DNA from: an uncultured Mesorhizobium sp.
GTDB lineage: Bacteria > Pseudomonadota > Alphaproteobacteria > Rhizobiales > Rhizobiaceae
Reading direction: 5' to 3'
DNA length: 5,572 bases
Assembly (NCBI GenBank): GCA_950071955.1
Contig: CATMOC010000283.1
Span: 1-5,572 of the forward strand
The position numbers and the translations under genes are program-made. The notes under the pieces are model-generated. The model was given only the letters and a program-made list of their open reading frames with translations, had not been told where the DNA came from and searched no databases. This document shows, one piece after another, positions 1 to 5,572 of this stretch (position 1 is the stretch's first letter; each line of letters opens with the position of its first letter).

Positions 1-381
1 TTCCTCGTATTCCTCTACGTCTGGCTGCCCTTCATGATCCTGCCGCTCCAGGCCGCGCTCGAGCGCGTGCCGGGAAACCTGGTCGAAGCCTCCTCGGATC
101 TCGGCGCCTCGCCCGGCCAGACCTTCCGCAACGTGATCTTCCCGCTGGCGCTGCCCGGCATGGTCGCGGGCTCGATCTTCACCTTCTCGCTGACGCTGGG
201 CGACTACATCATCCCCCAGATCGTCGGCACGTCGCATCTCTTCCTCGGGCAGGCGGTCTACGTGCACCAGGGCACGGCCGGCAACATCCCGCTTGCCGCC
301 GCCTTCACCGTGGTGCCGATCGTGGTGATGGGTTTTTACCTGTGGGGCGCCAAGCGGCTGGGGGCGTTCAATGCTCTCTGA
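1..381 (+). CDS. ydcU: ABC transporter inner-membrane permease, YdcU/PotB type (5' end missing)
   Basis: The reading frame is open from base 1 to the TGA at 379-381 and gives 126 residues, so this is only the C-terminal part of a protein that is usually about 300 residues long. The ATG at 34 is internal and not the true start. The visible part has the permease EAA loop (E29-A30, G35, then IFPLALPG at 46-53), which docks on the ATPase subunit. It is followed by hydrophobic segments around residues 52-72 and 96-116. Family knowledge: binding-protein-dependent permeases of the spermidine/putrescine class form a heterodimeric inner-membrane channel. The downstream ydcV and patD homologues occur in the same order as in the E. 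coli ydcSTUV-patD cluster, so this is most likely the YdcU partner. The substrate is inferred as putrescine or another small amine. The solute-binding protein and ATPase would lie upstream, outside the window. Confidence 0.88.
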   Translation, partial: FLVFLYVWLPFMILPLQAALERVPGNLVEASSDLGASPGQTFRNVIFPLALPGMVAGSIFTFSLTLGDYIIPQIVGTSHLFLGQAVYVHQGTAGNIPLAAAFTVVPIVVMGFYLWGAKRLGAFNAL

Positions 382-1186
382 TCGCGGCCAGTCGGCTCCG
401 CTCGCCCTGAAGCTCGCCGCCGCGGCGGGGCTCGCCTTCCTGCACCTGCCGATCCTGCTGATCTTCGTCTACGCCTTCACGACCGAGGAGAAGAGCTACC
501 AGTGGCCGCCGCCGGGGTTCACCCTGCGCTGGCTGGAGGTCACGTGGAACCGGACCGACGTCTGGCAGGCGCTGTCGCTGTCGGTGCAGGTCGCGGCGAT
601 CTCGACGGCGATCGCGCTGGTGCTCGGCACGCTGTGCGCTGCCGCCGTCAGCCGGACGAAGTTCTTCGGACGCGAGACGATCTCGCTGCTCGTCATCCTG
701 CCGATCGCGCTGCCCGGCATCATCACCGGCATCGCACTGCGTTCGGCGTTCAACCTCGCCGAAATCCCGTTCTCGACCTGGACGATCGTTCTTGGTCACG
801 CGACCTTCTGCGTCGTCGTGGTCTACAACAACGCGGTCGCCCGCTTCCGGCGCACGTCGGGCTCGCTGATCGAGGCGTCGATGGATCTCGGCGCCGACGG
901 CTTCCAGACCTTTCGCTACGTGATCCTGCCCAACATCGGCACCGCTCTGCTGGCGGGCGGCATGCTGGCCTTCGCGCTGTCCTTCGATGAGGTGATCGTT
1001 ACCCCCTTCACCGCCGGGCAGCAGCAGACCCTGCCGATCTGGATGCTCGAGGAACTGGTCAGGCCGCGGCAGCGCCCGGTCACCAACGTCGTGGCGATGG
1101 TGGTGGTGCTCGTCACCTTCCTGCCCATCCTCGCTGCCTTCTATCTGACCCGGGACGGCGACCAGATCGCCGGGGCGGGCAAGTGA
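371..1186 (+). CDS. ydcV: ABC transporter inner-membrane permease, YdcV/PotC type
   Basis: This complete 271-residue permease is of normal length for the family. Its ATG lies inside the end of ydcU (11-bp overlap), and a G-rich run at 360-364 may serve as ribosome-binding site, so the two subunits are probably translationally coupled. Hydrophobic segments fall at about residues 13-36, 67-95, 105-125, 133-155, 190-210 and 238-260, consistent with six membrane helices. The EAA loop is at 167-189 (E168-A169-S170, G174, ILP at 185-187). Stretches such as [18 protein letters not shown] and LAFALSFDE match, from memory, E. coli YdcV more closely than generic PotC. Role: second half of the permease heterodimer for a periplasmic-binding-protein-dependent amine or polyamine importer. 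The following patD homologue supports putrescine-type cargo. That substrate is inferred from context and cannot be read from the protein itself. Confidence 0.93.
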   Translation: MLSDRGQSAPLALKLAAAAGLAFLHLPILLIFVYAFTTEEKSYQWPPPGFTLRWLEVTWNRTDVWQALSLSVQVAAISTAIALVLGTLCAAAVSRTKFFGRETISLLVILPIALPGIITGIALRSAFNLAEIPFSTWTIVLGHATFCVVVVYNNAVARFRRTSGSLIEASMDLGADGFQTFRYVILPNIGTALLAGGMLAFALSFDEVIVTPFTAGQQQTLPIWMLEELVRPRQRPVTNVVAMVVVLVTFLPILAAFYLTRDGDQIAGAGK

Positions 1187-1192
1187 AACCGA

Positions 1193-1266
1193 GGCAGTCG
1201 GCAGTGGGCAGTCGGCAGTCGGGACGAAGAGCTTTCCCGACTGCCGACTGCCGACTGCCTACTGCC
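1193..1266. repeat. Heptamer-built inverted repeat (large hairpin) in the ydcV-patD gap
   Basis: Four GGCAGTN heptamers plus GGGA (1193-1224) face their inverted counterparts (1235-1266) across a 10-nt spacer. This gives a 32-bp stem with only two mismatches (1199/1260 and 1206/1253). Both mismatches fall at the seventh, variable base of a heptamer. No T-run follows either arm, so it is not a classical intrinsic terminator. The stem foot ends 8 nt before the patD Shine-Dalgarno run. In the polycistronic transcript the hairpin could stabilise the upstream permease message or damp patD expression. This role is inferred; the structure itself is seen directly. Confidence 0.85.
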
Positions 1267-1274
1267 GATTGAAC

Positions 1275-1282
1275 AAGGGAGA
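1275..1282 (+). promoter_or_regulatory. Ribosome-binding site of patD
   Basis: The purine run AAGGGAGA sits 6 nt before the ATG at 1289, which supports that start codon. It lies directly beyond the foot of the heptamer hairpin (1193-1266), so hairpin folding could affect ribosome access. Confidence 0.7.
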
Positions 1283-1288
1283 CACACC

Positions 1289-2716
1289 ATGGACACCGCA
1301 ATGCTGATCGGCTCGAAGTTCGAGGCCGGAACCGAGACCGAGGAGGCGATCCTCAACCCGAGGACCGGCGCGACGATCCTCAACCTGCCCGAGGCCAGCC
1401 AGGGGCAGATCGAGGCGGCGGTCGCGGCGGCCGAGAAGGCCCTTGTCACATGGTCGCGCACCACGCCGGCACAGCGCTCGGGCTACCTGCTCAAGATCGC
1501 CGAGCGCATCGAGGCGGAGGCCGACGGCTTCTCCGCGCTGGAAGCGCTCAACTGCGGCAAGCCGATCAACGCGGTGAAGAACGACGAGATCCCCGCCATC
1601 GTCGACTGCTACCGGTTCTTCGCCGGCGCGGTGCGCACCATGCCGGGCGTCGTGGCGGGCGAGTACCTGCCGGGCCACACCTCGATGGTGCGGCGCGATC
1701 CGATCGGGGTCGTCGCCTCCATCGCGCCCTGGAACTACCCGCTGATGATGATGGCCTGGAAGCTGGCGCCGGCGATCGCCGGCGGCAACACGGTGGTCTT
1801 CAAGCCGTCCGAGCAGACGCCGCTGACGGCGCTGAAACTGGCGAAGATCCTCTCCGAGATCCTGCCGGAGGGCATCGTCAACGTCGTGCTCGGGCGCGGC
1901 GAGAGCGTCGGCAACGCGCTAATCAACCATCCCAAGGTCAACATGATCTCCATCACCGGCGACGTTGCCACCGGCAAGAAGGTGCTGCAGGCTGCGGCCA
2001 AGTCGGTCAAGCGCACACATCTGGAACTCGGCGGCAAGGCGCCCGTCATCGTCTTCGACGACGCCGATATCGACGCGGTGGTCAACGGCCTGCGCGCCTT
2101 CGGCTACTACAATGCCGGCCAGGACTGCACCGCCGCCTGCCGCATCTATGCGGGCGGGAAGATTTACGACAAGCTCGTGGCCGACCTCTCCTCGGCGGTC
2201 TCGACCATCAAATACGGCCAGGAGGACGACACGCAGAACGAGATCGGGCCGCTGATCTCGAAGCGCCAGCGCGACCGCGTCGCCTCCTTCGTCGAGCGCG
2301 CGGCCGAACTCAAGCACATCGAAATCACCACCGGCGGCAAGGCCGGCGACACCGGCGGCTTCTACTACCAGCCGACCGTCGTCGCGAACGCGCAGCAGAA
2401 GGACGAGATCGTGCAACGCGAGGTGTTCGGGCCGGTCGTCTCGGTGACGCGCTTCTCCGACGTCGACGAGGCGGTGACCTGGGCCAACGACAGCGACTAC
2501 GGGCTGGCCTCGTCGGTCTGGACCAAGGACGTCGGCCGCGCCATGGCGACGGCGGCGCGGCTGCAATACGGCTGCACCTGGATCAACACCCACTTCATGC
2601 TGACCAACGAGATGCCGCATGGCGGGCTGAAGCAGTCCGGCTACGGCAAGGACATGTCGCTCTATGCGCTGGAGGACTATACGGCGGTGCGGCACGTGAT
2701 GGTTGCGCACGGGTAG
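1289..2716 (+). CDS. patD: Gamma-aminobutyraldehyde dehydrogenase (NAD-dependent aldehyde dehydrogenase)
   Basis: This 475-residue cytoplasmic aldehyde dehydrogenase matches the length of E. coli PatD (about 474). PatD oxidises 4-aminobutanal to 4-aminobutyrate (GABA) with NAD+, the second step of the putrescine transaminase route. Visible family features are the catalytic oxyanion Asn149 in APWNYP, the cofactor-binding segment around KPSE (172-175), and SITGDVATG (221-229). General base Glu246 lies in LELGGK, nucleophile Cys280 in [10 protein letters not shown], and Glu378 in EVFGP. The [41 protein letters not shown] and [11 protein letters not shown] stretches resemble PatD from memory more than betaine-aldehyde dehydrogenase. 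Betaine aldehyde or another aminoaldehyde remains a possible alternative substrate. Its place right after ydcUV mirrors the E. coli operon and supports uptake coupled to catabolism. It may be cotranscribed with the permeases, although the 102-bp gap and hairpin leave room for separate control. Confidence 0.93.
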   Translation: MDTAMLIGSKFEAGTETEEAILNPRTGATILNLPEASQGQIEAAVAAAEKALVTWSRTTPAQRSGYLLKIAERIEAEADGFSALEALNCGKPINAVKNDEIPAIVDCYRFFAGAVRTMPGVVAGEYLPGHTSMVRRDPIGVVASIAPWNYPLMMMAWKLAPAIAGGNTVVFKPSEQTPLTALKLAKILSEILPEGIVNVVLGRGESVGNALINHPKVNMISITGDVATGKKVLQAAAKSVKRTHLELGGKAPVIVFDDADIDAVVNGLRAFGYYNAGQDCTAACRIYAGGKIYDKLVADLSSAVSTIKYGQEDDTQNEIGPLISKRQRDRVASFVERAAELKHIEITTGGKAGDTGGFYYQPTVVANAQQKDEIVQREVFGPVVSVTRFSDVDEAVTWANDSDYGLASSVWTKDVGRAMATAARLQYGCTWINTHFMLTNEMPHGGLKQSGYGKDMSLYALEDYTAVRHVMVAHG

Positions 2717-2776
2717 CTGCGATCAGGGACCGGCGGAACCGTCGATCGACGTTCATGCGGTTCGCGGCGGTTAGTA

Positions 2777-2954
2777 GCACCCCCTCACCGTCTCGGGCTT
2801 CGCCCGATCCACCTCTCCCCCTGCCCGGGGAAGAGGAAACGCAGCTTCGGCTTCGCGCCAGTACCACGGCGGACGAGCGAGATCGGCGCCGCGCCTTTCC
2901 TCTCCCCCGGGCAGGGGGAGAGGTGGCTCGCGAAGCGAGACGGTGAGGGGGTGC
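2777..2954. repeat. Long imperfect intergenic palindrome, rhizobial type
   Basis: The arms 2777-2839 and 2896-2954 are near-complete reverse complements. The outermost 14 bases (GCACCCCCTCACCG and its complement) are perfect, and about 29 inner bases (CCACCTCTCCCCC through GAGGAAA) match with one difference. Each arm carries its own small hairpin: GGGC-TTC-GCCC at 2795-2805 and CTCGC-GAA-GCGAG at 2927-2939. These differ between arms and account for the length mismatch. The centre (2840-2895) is unpaired or weakly structured. Elements starting with such a CCCCCTCACCGTCTCGGCTTCGCC-like edge are common dispersed intergenic repeats in rhizobia, similar in concept to RIME or REP mosaics. Assignment to a named family is not possible here. 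It sits between convergent genes and may act as a bidirectional transcription barrier. Confidence 0.85.
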
Positions 2955-2975
2955 TTCCCCTTGGCGAGCGGGGAA
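2955..2975. repeat. Short hairpin between convergent patD and VOC genes
   Basis: TTCCCC (2955-2960) and GGGGAA (2970-2975) form a perfect 6-bp stem over a 9-nt loop, directly abutting the long palindrome. It lies 35 bp beyond the stop codon of the minus-strand VOC gene and could help end that transcript. There is no clear T-run on either strand (TTGTTT at 2982-2987 is offset), so a terminator role is only possible. Confidence 0.35.
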
Positions 2976-3009
2976 TAGGGATTGTTTCGCGCGGCGAGAA
3001 GGCCCGCCG

Positions 3010-3555
3010 TTACCCCACCTCCGCCAGTTCCTTCGCGTGCAGCCAGTCGGCATGCTTCGGCGCGCGCTTCGTTCGCGACCATTCCTCCAGCATGTCCCAC
3101 TTCACCGCGTCGAGCCGCTTGACCAGCGCCTCTTCGTCCGGGTCGGGGCAGGCGAGTTCGATCCGGTGGCCGTTGGGGTCGAAGAAGTAGATCGAATGGA
3201 AGATCGAGTGGTCGGTGACGCCGAGCACGTCGATGCCGTTCGCCTCCAGATGCGCCTTGTATTCCAGCAGCGCGTCGCGGTCCTTTACCTTGAAGGCGAT
3301 GTGCTGGACCCAGCGCGGCGTGTTCTCGTCGCGGCCCATCTGAGGCTTCGTCGGCAGCTCGAAGAAGGCGAGCACGTTGCCGCCGCCGGCGTCGAGGAAG
3401 ACATGCATGTATGGGTCGGGCTCGTGCGTCGACGGGACGTGGTCCTCGGCGATCGCGAGCACGAAGTCCATGTTCAGGTTCTTCACGTACCAGTCGACCG
3501 TCTCCTTCGCGTCCTTGCAGCGATAGGCGACGTGGTGGATCTTCTCGATCTTCAT
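3010..3555 (-). CDS. VOC superfamily (glyoxalase/dioxygenase fold) metalloprotein
   Basis: This 181-residue cytoplasmic protein starts at the ATG complementary to 3553-3555. A strong GGAGGT Shine-Dalgarno sequence precedes it (complement of 3562-3567, 6-nt spacing). The frame stays open further upstream, but that stretch is basic, lacks family similarity and crosses the promoter region. Two beta-alpha-beta modules are visible, residues about 3-70 (IHHVAYRCKDAKETVDWY) and 80-136 (VQHIAFKVKDRDALLEY to FFDPNGHRIEL), with a helical tail after 137. Four potential metal ligands, His8, Glu66, His85 and Glu133, sit at positions like the H/E/H/E set of glyoxalase I. The length and tail differ from classical GloA. 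The family includes glyoxalase I, extradiol dioxygenases, FosA-type thiol transferases and epimerases, so the reaction cannot be fixed. It is divergent from the exported-protein gene and convergent with patD; no functional link to either is evident. Confidence 0.88.
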   Translation of the reverse strand: MKIEKIHHVAYRCKDAKETVDWYVKNLNMDFVLAIAEDHVPSTHEPDPYMHVFLDAGGGNVLAFFELPTKPQMGRDENTPRWVQHIAFKVKDRDALLEYKAHLEANGIDVLGVTDHSIFHSIYFFDPNGHRIELACPDPDEEALVKRLDAVKWDMLEEWSRTKRAPKHADWLHAKELAEVG

Positions 3556-3561
3556 GGCGAT

Positions 3562-3567
3562 ACCTCC
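3562..3567 (-). promoter_or_regulatory. Ribosome-binding site deciding the VOC gene start
   Basis: The minus strand reads GGAGGT 6 nt before the ATG at 3555. This near-perfect Shine-Dalgarno sequence selects the 181-residue product over an upstream-extended reading of the same frame. Confidence 0.8.
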
Positions 3568-3573
3568 GTTTCC

Positions 3574-3604
3574 AGTTACAATCGTGACTGTTGCGTTTGT
3601 AACT
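3574..3604. promoter_or_regulatory. Operator-like dyad overlapping the VOC gene promoter
   Basis: AGTTACAA (3574-3581) and TTGTAACT (3597-3604) form a perfect 8-bp inverted repeat with a 15-bp spacer. The spacer holds a third, near-identical half-site, GTGACT (3584-3589), so AGTTAC-N4-GTGACT is a second, tighter dyad. The AT-rich symmetric arms stand out against the GC-rich surroundings. They coincide with the most likely -35/-10 region of the minus-strand VOC gene, as expected for a repressor or activator site. The cognate regulator is not in the window. HxlR-, MarR- or TetR-type dimers are candidates by inference only. Confidence 0.55.
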
Positions 3605-3609
3605 ATCAA
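3581..3609 (-). promoter_or_regulatory. Putative sigma70-type promoter of the VOC gene
   Basis: On the minus strand TTGATA (complement of 3604-3609) is followed after 17 bp by CACGAT (complement of 3581-3586). The -35 is good and the -10 is weak. Transcription would start near 3575, leaving a leader of about 20 nt. The overlap with the dyad at 3574-3604 suggests the promoter is regulated. Confidence 0.35.
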
Positions 3610-3637
3610 TGGAGATTTCCGGCGATGACGTCGCAGA

Positions 3638-3666
3638 TTGGCGCAACGCCGAATTGACGCTATGAT
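3638..3666 (+). promoter_or_regulatory. Putative sigma70-type promoter of the exported-protein gene
   Basis: TTGGCG (3638-3643), a 17-bp spacer and TATGAT (3661-3666) match a housekeeping promoter with optimal spacing. Transcription would start around 3673, giving a leader of about 70 nt before the ATG at 3744. It does not overlap the dyad at 3574-3604. Confidence 0.45.
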
Positions 3667-3743
3667 GGGGCTGACGCGATTGACGGAGCGGCATTTCCCG
3701 CCGCGCCACTGCCACATGAACGCCCTCGGGTCGGAGGTCAGGC

Positions 3744-5102
3744 ATGGTAATTCGCATCGTAGCAACGTGCGCCGTGATGATTGCAACGGCCGTTTCCGCA
3801 ATGGCGGACGAGATCGCCGGCAGCGGCTTCAGTTCCGGAAAATGGTCGGGCGGCGCCTACACCGACCAGGGCGCCTTCAGCCATTGCGCCATGGCGACCG
3901 ACTACCAGTCGGGGATACGGCTGCACTTCGCCATCGACAAGACCTATCACTGGCGGCTGGGCATGTCGCATCCCGAGTGGGCCATGACGCCGGGCGAGAG
4001 CATCCCGATCACCTATGAGGTCGACCGCAGCGGCGCGAATGCTTCGGATGCGCGGGTCATCTCGAAGGACTTCCTTCTTGCCGAACTCGTCGCGACCGAC
4101 CGCGTCTTCAACCAGTTCCGCCGCGGCAAGATGCTCAGGATCGACGCGGGCAGCCAGAGCTATTCCTTCGTGCTGACGGGCACCTCGCGCGCCCTGTCGC
4201 GCACGCTCAAATGCGTGGAACGCAACATCAACTATCGCGACCAGCCGGCTCCCGGGGCGCCGGGCGTTCCTTCGGCCTCCATGAGCCTCGACGGGGCAAT
4301 GCCAACCGCCATTCCGACCCACGCGCCGGAAGCGACGCGGCGCGAGGCGAGCAGCGGGCCGCAGGCGCCGACCTACGCGGGCGATCCATCGGCCAACAGA
4401 ACGGTCGAGGGGGCCATGCCGACCCTCATTCCGGCGTTTGCGCCCGAAGCCACGCGCGCCGACGCAAACAGCGACCCGCAAGCGCCAACCACGGCGGCCG
4501 TGTCGACTTCGGCGGACTCTTCGAACAGGCAAGGGGATCTGCCGCAGACGGCCGCCCTCGATCTGCCCGGGGGCGGCGCCGACGGACAGCGCGCGACGAC
4601 GGCCAGCGCCGGTCCCGTCCTGCTCGACACGCCCGAGCCGACGCTCGACGCGGTGCGGTTCATGTTCCGCGTCTTCCGGTCCGACGCTTTCGCGCAGTAC
4701 CGGTTCACGGACCACACGGCTTCCGGGTCGGACGGCTCGGAAATCGACCGCTCCGCCGCCATCGCCTGGACGTCTCCGTCGGGCGACGGCGCGCTGAGGG
4801 TCTATGATCCTGGTTCCGCGCAACTCGACGGCGTGATCGCCGAAGCCATCGCCGAAGACGCCCGCAAATGCCGCGGCGCCTTCGCGTCGGGCAAGAAACC
4901 GGCGGAGGAGGATCCGGCGATCTCGACCGCCTTCACCGCGTGCAAGGACGGCGACGTCTACGAGACCTACCGCGACTACGTGGCTTTCCGGCACGGGTCC
5001 GGCAATCTCTACCTGATCGCGAGCGACCAGTCGGGAACGTCTGCCATCGACGAGACGGTCCCGAACGCATTCGTGCACAGCATCGCTGCATTGGCCGAGT
5101 AG
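3744..5102 (+). CDS. Exported two-domain protein of unknown function with duplicated linker
   Basis: This 452-residue protein is not recognised. The ATG has a good GGAGGT ribosome-binding site at 3733-3738. Residues 1-21 form a Sec signal peptide (Arg4, hydrophobic core 5-18, AMA before Asp22), so the mature protein should be periplasmic or secreted. The N-terminal domain (about 22-165) contains Cys48 and Cys157 and the phrases WSGGAYTD and FSHCAMATDYQSG. A Pro/Ala/Thr/Ser-rich linker (about 166-295) carries two copies of a 30-residue unit (184-213 and 223-252; GAMPT, APEATR and PQAPT shared, 21 of 30 identical). The C-terminal domain (about 296-452) contains Cys376 and Cys400. Two cysteines per domain suggest one disulfide each. 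There is no catalytic motif, membrane anchor or lipobox. It is transcribed alone, divergent from the VOC gene, with mrp 70 bp downstream. It may be an envelope protein whose domains are held apart by a flexible spacer; this is inference. Confidence 0.85.
   Translation: MVIRIVATCAVMIATAVSAMADEIAGSGFSSGKWSGGAYTDQGAFSHCAMATDYQSGIRLHFAIDKTYHWRLGMSHPEWAMTPGESIPITYEVDRSGANASDARVISKDFLLAELVATDRVFNQFRRGKMLRIDAGSQSYSFVLTGTSRALSRTLKCVERNINYRDQPAPGAPGVPSASMSLDGAMPTAIPTHAPEATRREASSGPQAPTYAGDPSANRTVEGAMPTLIPAFAPEATRADANSDPQAPTTAAVSTSADSSNRQGDLPQTAALDLPGGGADGQRATTASAGPVLLDTPEPTLDAVRFMFRVFRSDAFAQYRFTDHTASGSDGSEIDRSAAIAWTSPSGDGALRVYDPGSAQLDGVIAEAIAEDARKCRGAFASGKKPAEEDPAISTAFTACKDGDVYETYRDYVAFRHGSGNLYLIASDQSGTSAIDETVPNAFVHSIAALAE
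4293..4499 (+). repeat. Internal tandem duplication encoding the linker repeat
   Basis: Two units, 4293-4382 and 4410-4499, encode related 30-residue segments with a 39-residue period. They share GAMPT, APEATR and PQAPT blocks and have diverged at synonymous and non-synonymous sites, so the duplication is not recent. It lies wholly in the low-complexity linker of the exported protein. Confidence 0.75.
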
Positions 5103-5172
5103 TTCCGGCCTTGCCCTTGGCCCGTGGAGGCAACTGCATTATCTCAGGGCGCGAAACGAACCGGAACCGCCC

Positions 5173-5487
5173 ATGCCCGTCTCCCGAGAATCCGTCCTCG
5201 AAACATTGCGCACCATCAAGGGGCCCGACTTCGAAGGGGACATCGTCTCGCTCGGGCTGGTCTCCGACATCTTCATCGCCGACGGAAAGGTCTTCTTCTC
5301 CATCACCGTTCCGGCGGCCCGTGCGCAGGAACTGGAACCGCTGCGCACCGCCGCCGAGCGTGCCGTGAAGGCGATGCCCGGCGTGTCGGGCGCCGTCGTC
5401 GCCCTGACGTTCGGCGAGGATCCCGAGCAGGTTCTGCGGCGTCCGCAATCCCGACAACGCGACGTTGGTATCGACCGCCGCGCTTAG
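5173..5487 (+). CDS. mrp: Truncated Mrp/ApbC Fe-S cluster carrier ATPase (N-terminal MIP18/DUF59 domain only)
   Basis: Residues 5-79 match the MIP18 (DUF59) domain that begins Mrp/ApbC proteins: VLETLRTIKGPDFEGDIVSLG, VFFSITVPAARAQELEPLR and a GVSGAVVALT end. Intact Mrp (about 370-390 residues in rhizobia) continues through an Ala/Pro-rich linker into a P-loop ATPase with GKGGVGKS, which loads and transfers Fe-S clusters in the cytoplasm. Here similarity stops at Thr79 (base 5409). Twenty-five unrelated, Arg/Gln-rich residues then run to a TAG at 5485-5487. No Walker motif occurs in any frame of the remaining sequence, so a simple frameshift does not explain the loss. The ribosome-binding site is weak (GGAA at 5163-5166), and no convincing promoter or terminator is seen in 5103-5172. 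It is either a disrupted gene or the true gene joined to foreign sequence at a contig edge. As it stands it cannot be a functional carrier ATPase. Confidence 0.8.
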   Translation: MPVSRESVLETLRTIKGPDFEGDIVSLGLVSDIFIADGKVFFSITVPAARAQELEPLRTAAERAVKAMPGVSGAVVALTFGEDPEQVLRRPQSRQRDVGIDRRA

Positions 5488-5571
5488 CTGCGCCAGCGAT
5501 TCTTTAACGTCGGCGTACTCGGCCTCACCCAAACTGCTGAGGACACGATACAGCAGCCGTTGCTCGCCGCC
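5410..5571 (-). other. Foreign-looking tail with an open minus-strand frame (possible partial gene)
   Basis: From the point where Mrp similarity ends, the minus strand is open from base 5571 inward. It reads a helix-prone peptide with segments such as EQRLLYRVLSSLG, YADVKESLAQL and DTNVALSGLR. Codons like AAA, CTA, TTG and GTT are more frequent than in the neighbouring genes, suggesting a different origin. The frame runs on into mrp antisense without a stop, so any real gene here would be cut at about 5410. I do not recognise the product. No terminal inverted repeat or target-site duplication is visible. Confidence 0.3.
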
Positions 5572-5572
5572 A

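Noticed and set aside
1193..1266. Heptamer array as a CRISPR or classical terminator
   Set aside because: Units are 7 bp with no spacers, arranged as inverted arms, and there is no poly-T tail.
2736..2763. GAACCG/CGGTTC dyad after patD as an intrinsic terminator
   Set aside because: A 6-bp stem over a 16-nt loop with no T-run is too weak; the larger palindrome downstream is a better candidate.
1450..2946. 498-codon plus-strand open frame overlapping patD
   Set aside because: It is an Arg/His/Gly-rich off-frame reading of a clearly identified aldehyde dehydrogenase and runs through the non-coding palindrome.
2771..3757. 328-codon minus-strand open frame through the palindrome and the VOC gene
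   Set aside because: It is a different frame from the VOC protein, with Arg/Pro-rich low-complexity sequence and no family similarity.
3556..3801. Upstream extension of the VOC reading frame to an ATG at 3801 (263 residues)
   Set aside because: The added 82 residues are basic and low in family character, overlap the divergent gene's start and cross the dyad and promoter. The ATG at 3555 has an excellent Shine-Dalgarno sequence and begins exactly at the VOC fold.
3738..5078. Long open frame antisense to the exported-protein gene (446 codons)
   Set aside because: It is Arg-rich with the composition of an antisense shadow in GC-rich DNA. The plus-strand gene has a signal peptide, ribosome-binding site and structured domains.
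5410..5572. Insertion sequence end in mrp
   Set aside because: No terminal inverted repeat, target duplication or recognisable transposase residues could be seen, so an IS call is not supported.

Overview
The window looks like chromosomal DNA of a high-GC alphaproteobacterium, most likely Hyphomicrobiales (Rhizobiales) and close to the Mesorhizobium/Aminobacter/Phyllobacteriaceae group. This rests on strongly G/C-biased third codon positions, the character of the proteins, a long intergenic palindrome of the type scattered through rhizobial genomes, and an Mrp N-terminus that reads like rhizobial homologues. The genus is inferred and not proven. Both ends cut into genes, so this may be a short contig.

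Layout. Positions 1-2716 (+) hold the 3' part of an uptake locus: the C-terminal part of a YdcU/PotB-type ABC permease, a complete YdcV/PotC-type permease overlapping it by 11 bp, then, after a 102-bp gap, a gamma-aminobutyraldehyde dehydrogenase (PatD). This is the same order as E. coli ydcS-T-U-V-patD. It fits import of putrescine or a related amine, followed by oxidation of its aldehyde to GABA. The permease/patD gap is almost filled by a large hairpin built from inverted GGCAGTC heptamers, ending just before the patD ribosome-binding site.

Positions 2717-3009 are non-coding and lie between convergent genes. They carry a roughly 178-bp imperfect palindrome with a small hairpin in each arm, followed by a separate short hairpin.

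Positions 3010-5102 hold a divergent pair. A VOC/glyoxalase-fold protein is on the minus strand, and a 452-residue exported protein of unknown function is on the plus strand. The latter has a cysteine-containing domain, a Pro/Ala/Thr-rich linker with an internal duplication, and a second cysteine-containing domain. Their 188-bp spacer has a perfect 8-bp dyad overlapping a putative VOC promoter, and a separate sigma70-like promoter facing the exported-protein gene.

Positions 5173-5572 begin as mrp (apbC), the Fe-S cluster carrier ATPase. Similarity to Mrp stops at about residue 79, before the linker and P-loop ATPase. The last ~163 bases look like a different sequence that is open on the minus strand. 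This is either a real disruption of mrp or a contig-end or assembly junction.

No RNA gene, CRISPR array, transposase or defence system is visible. The points most worth following up are the heptamer hairpin, the exported repeat protein, the operator-like dyad and the mrp junction.
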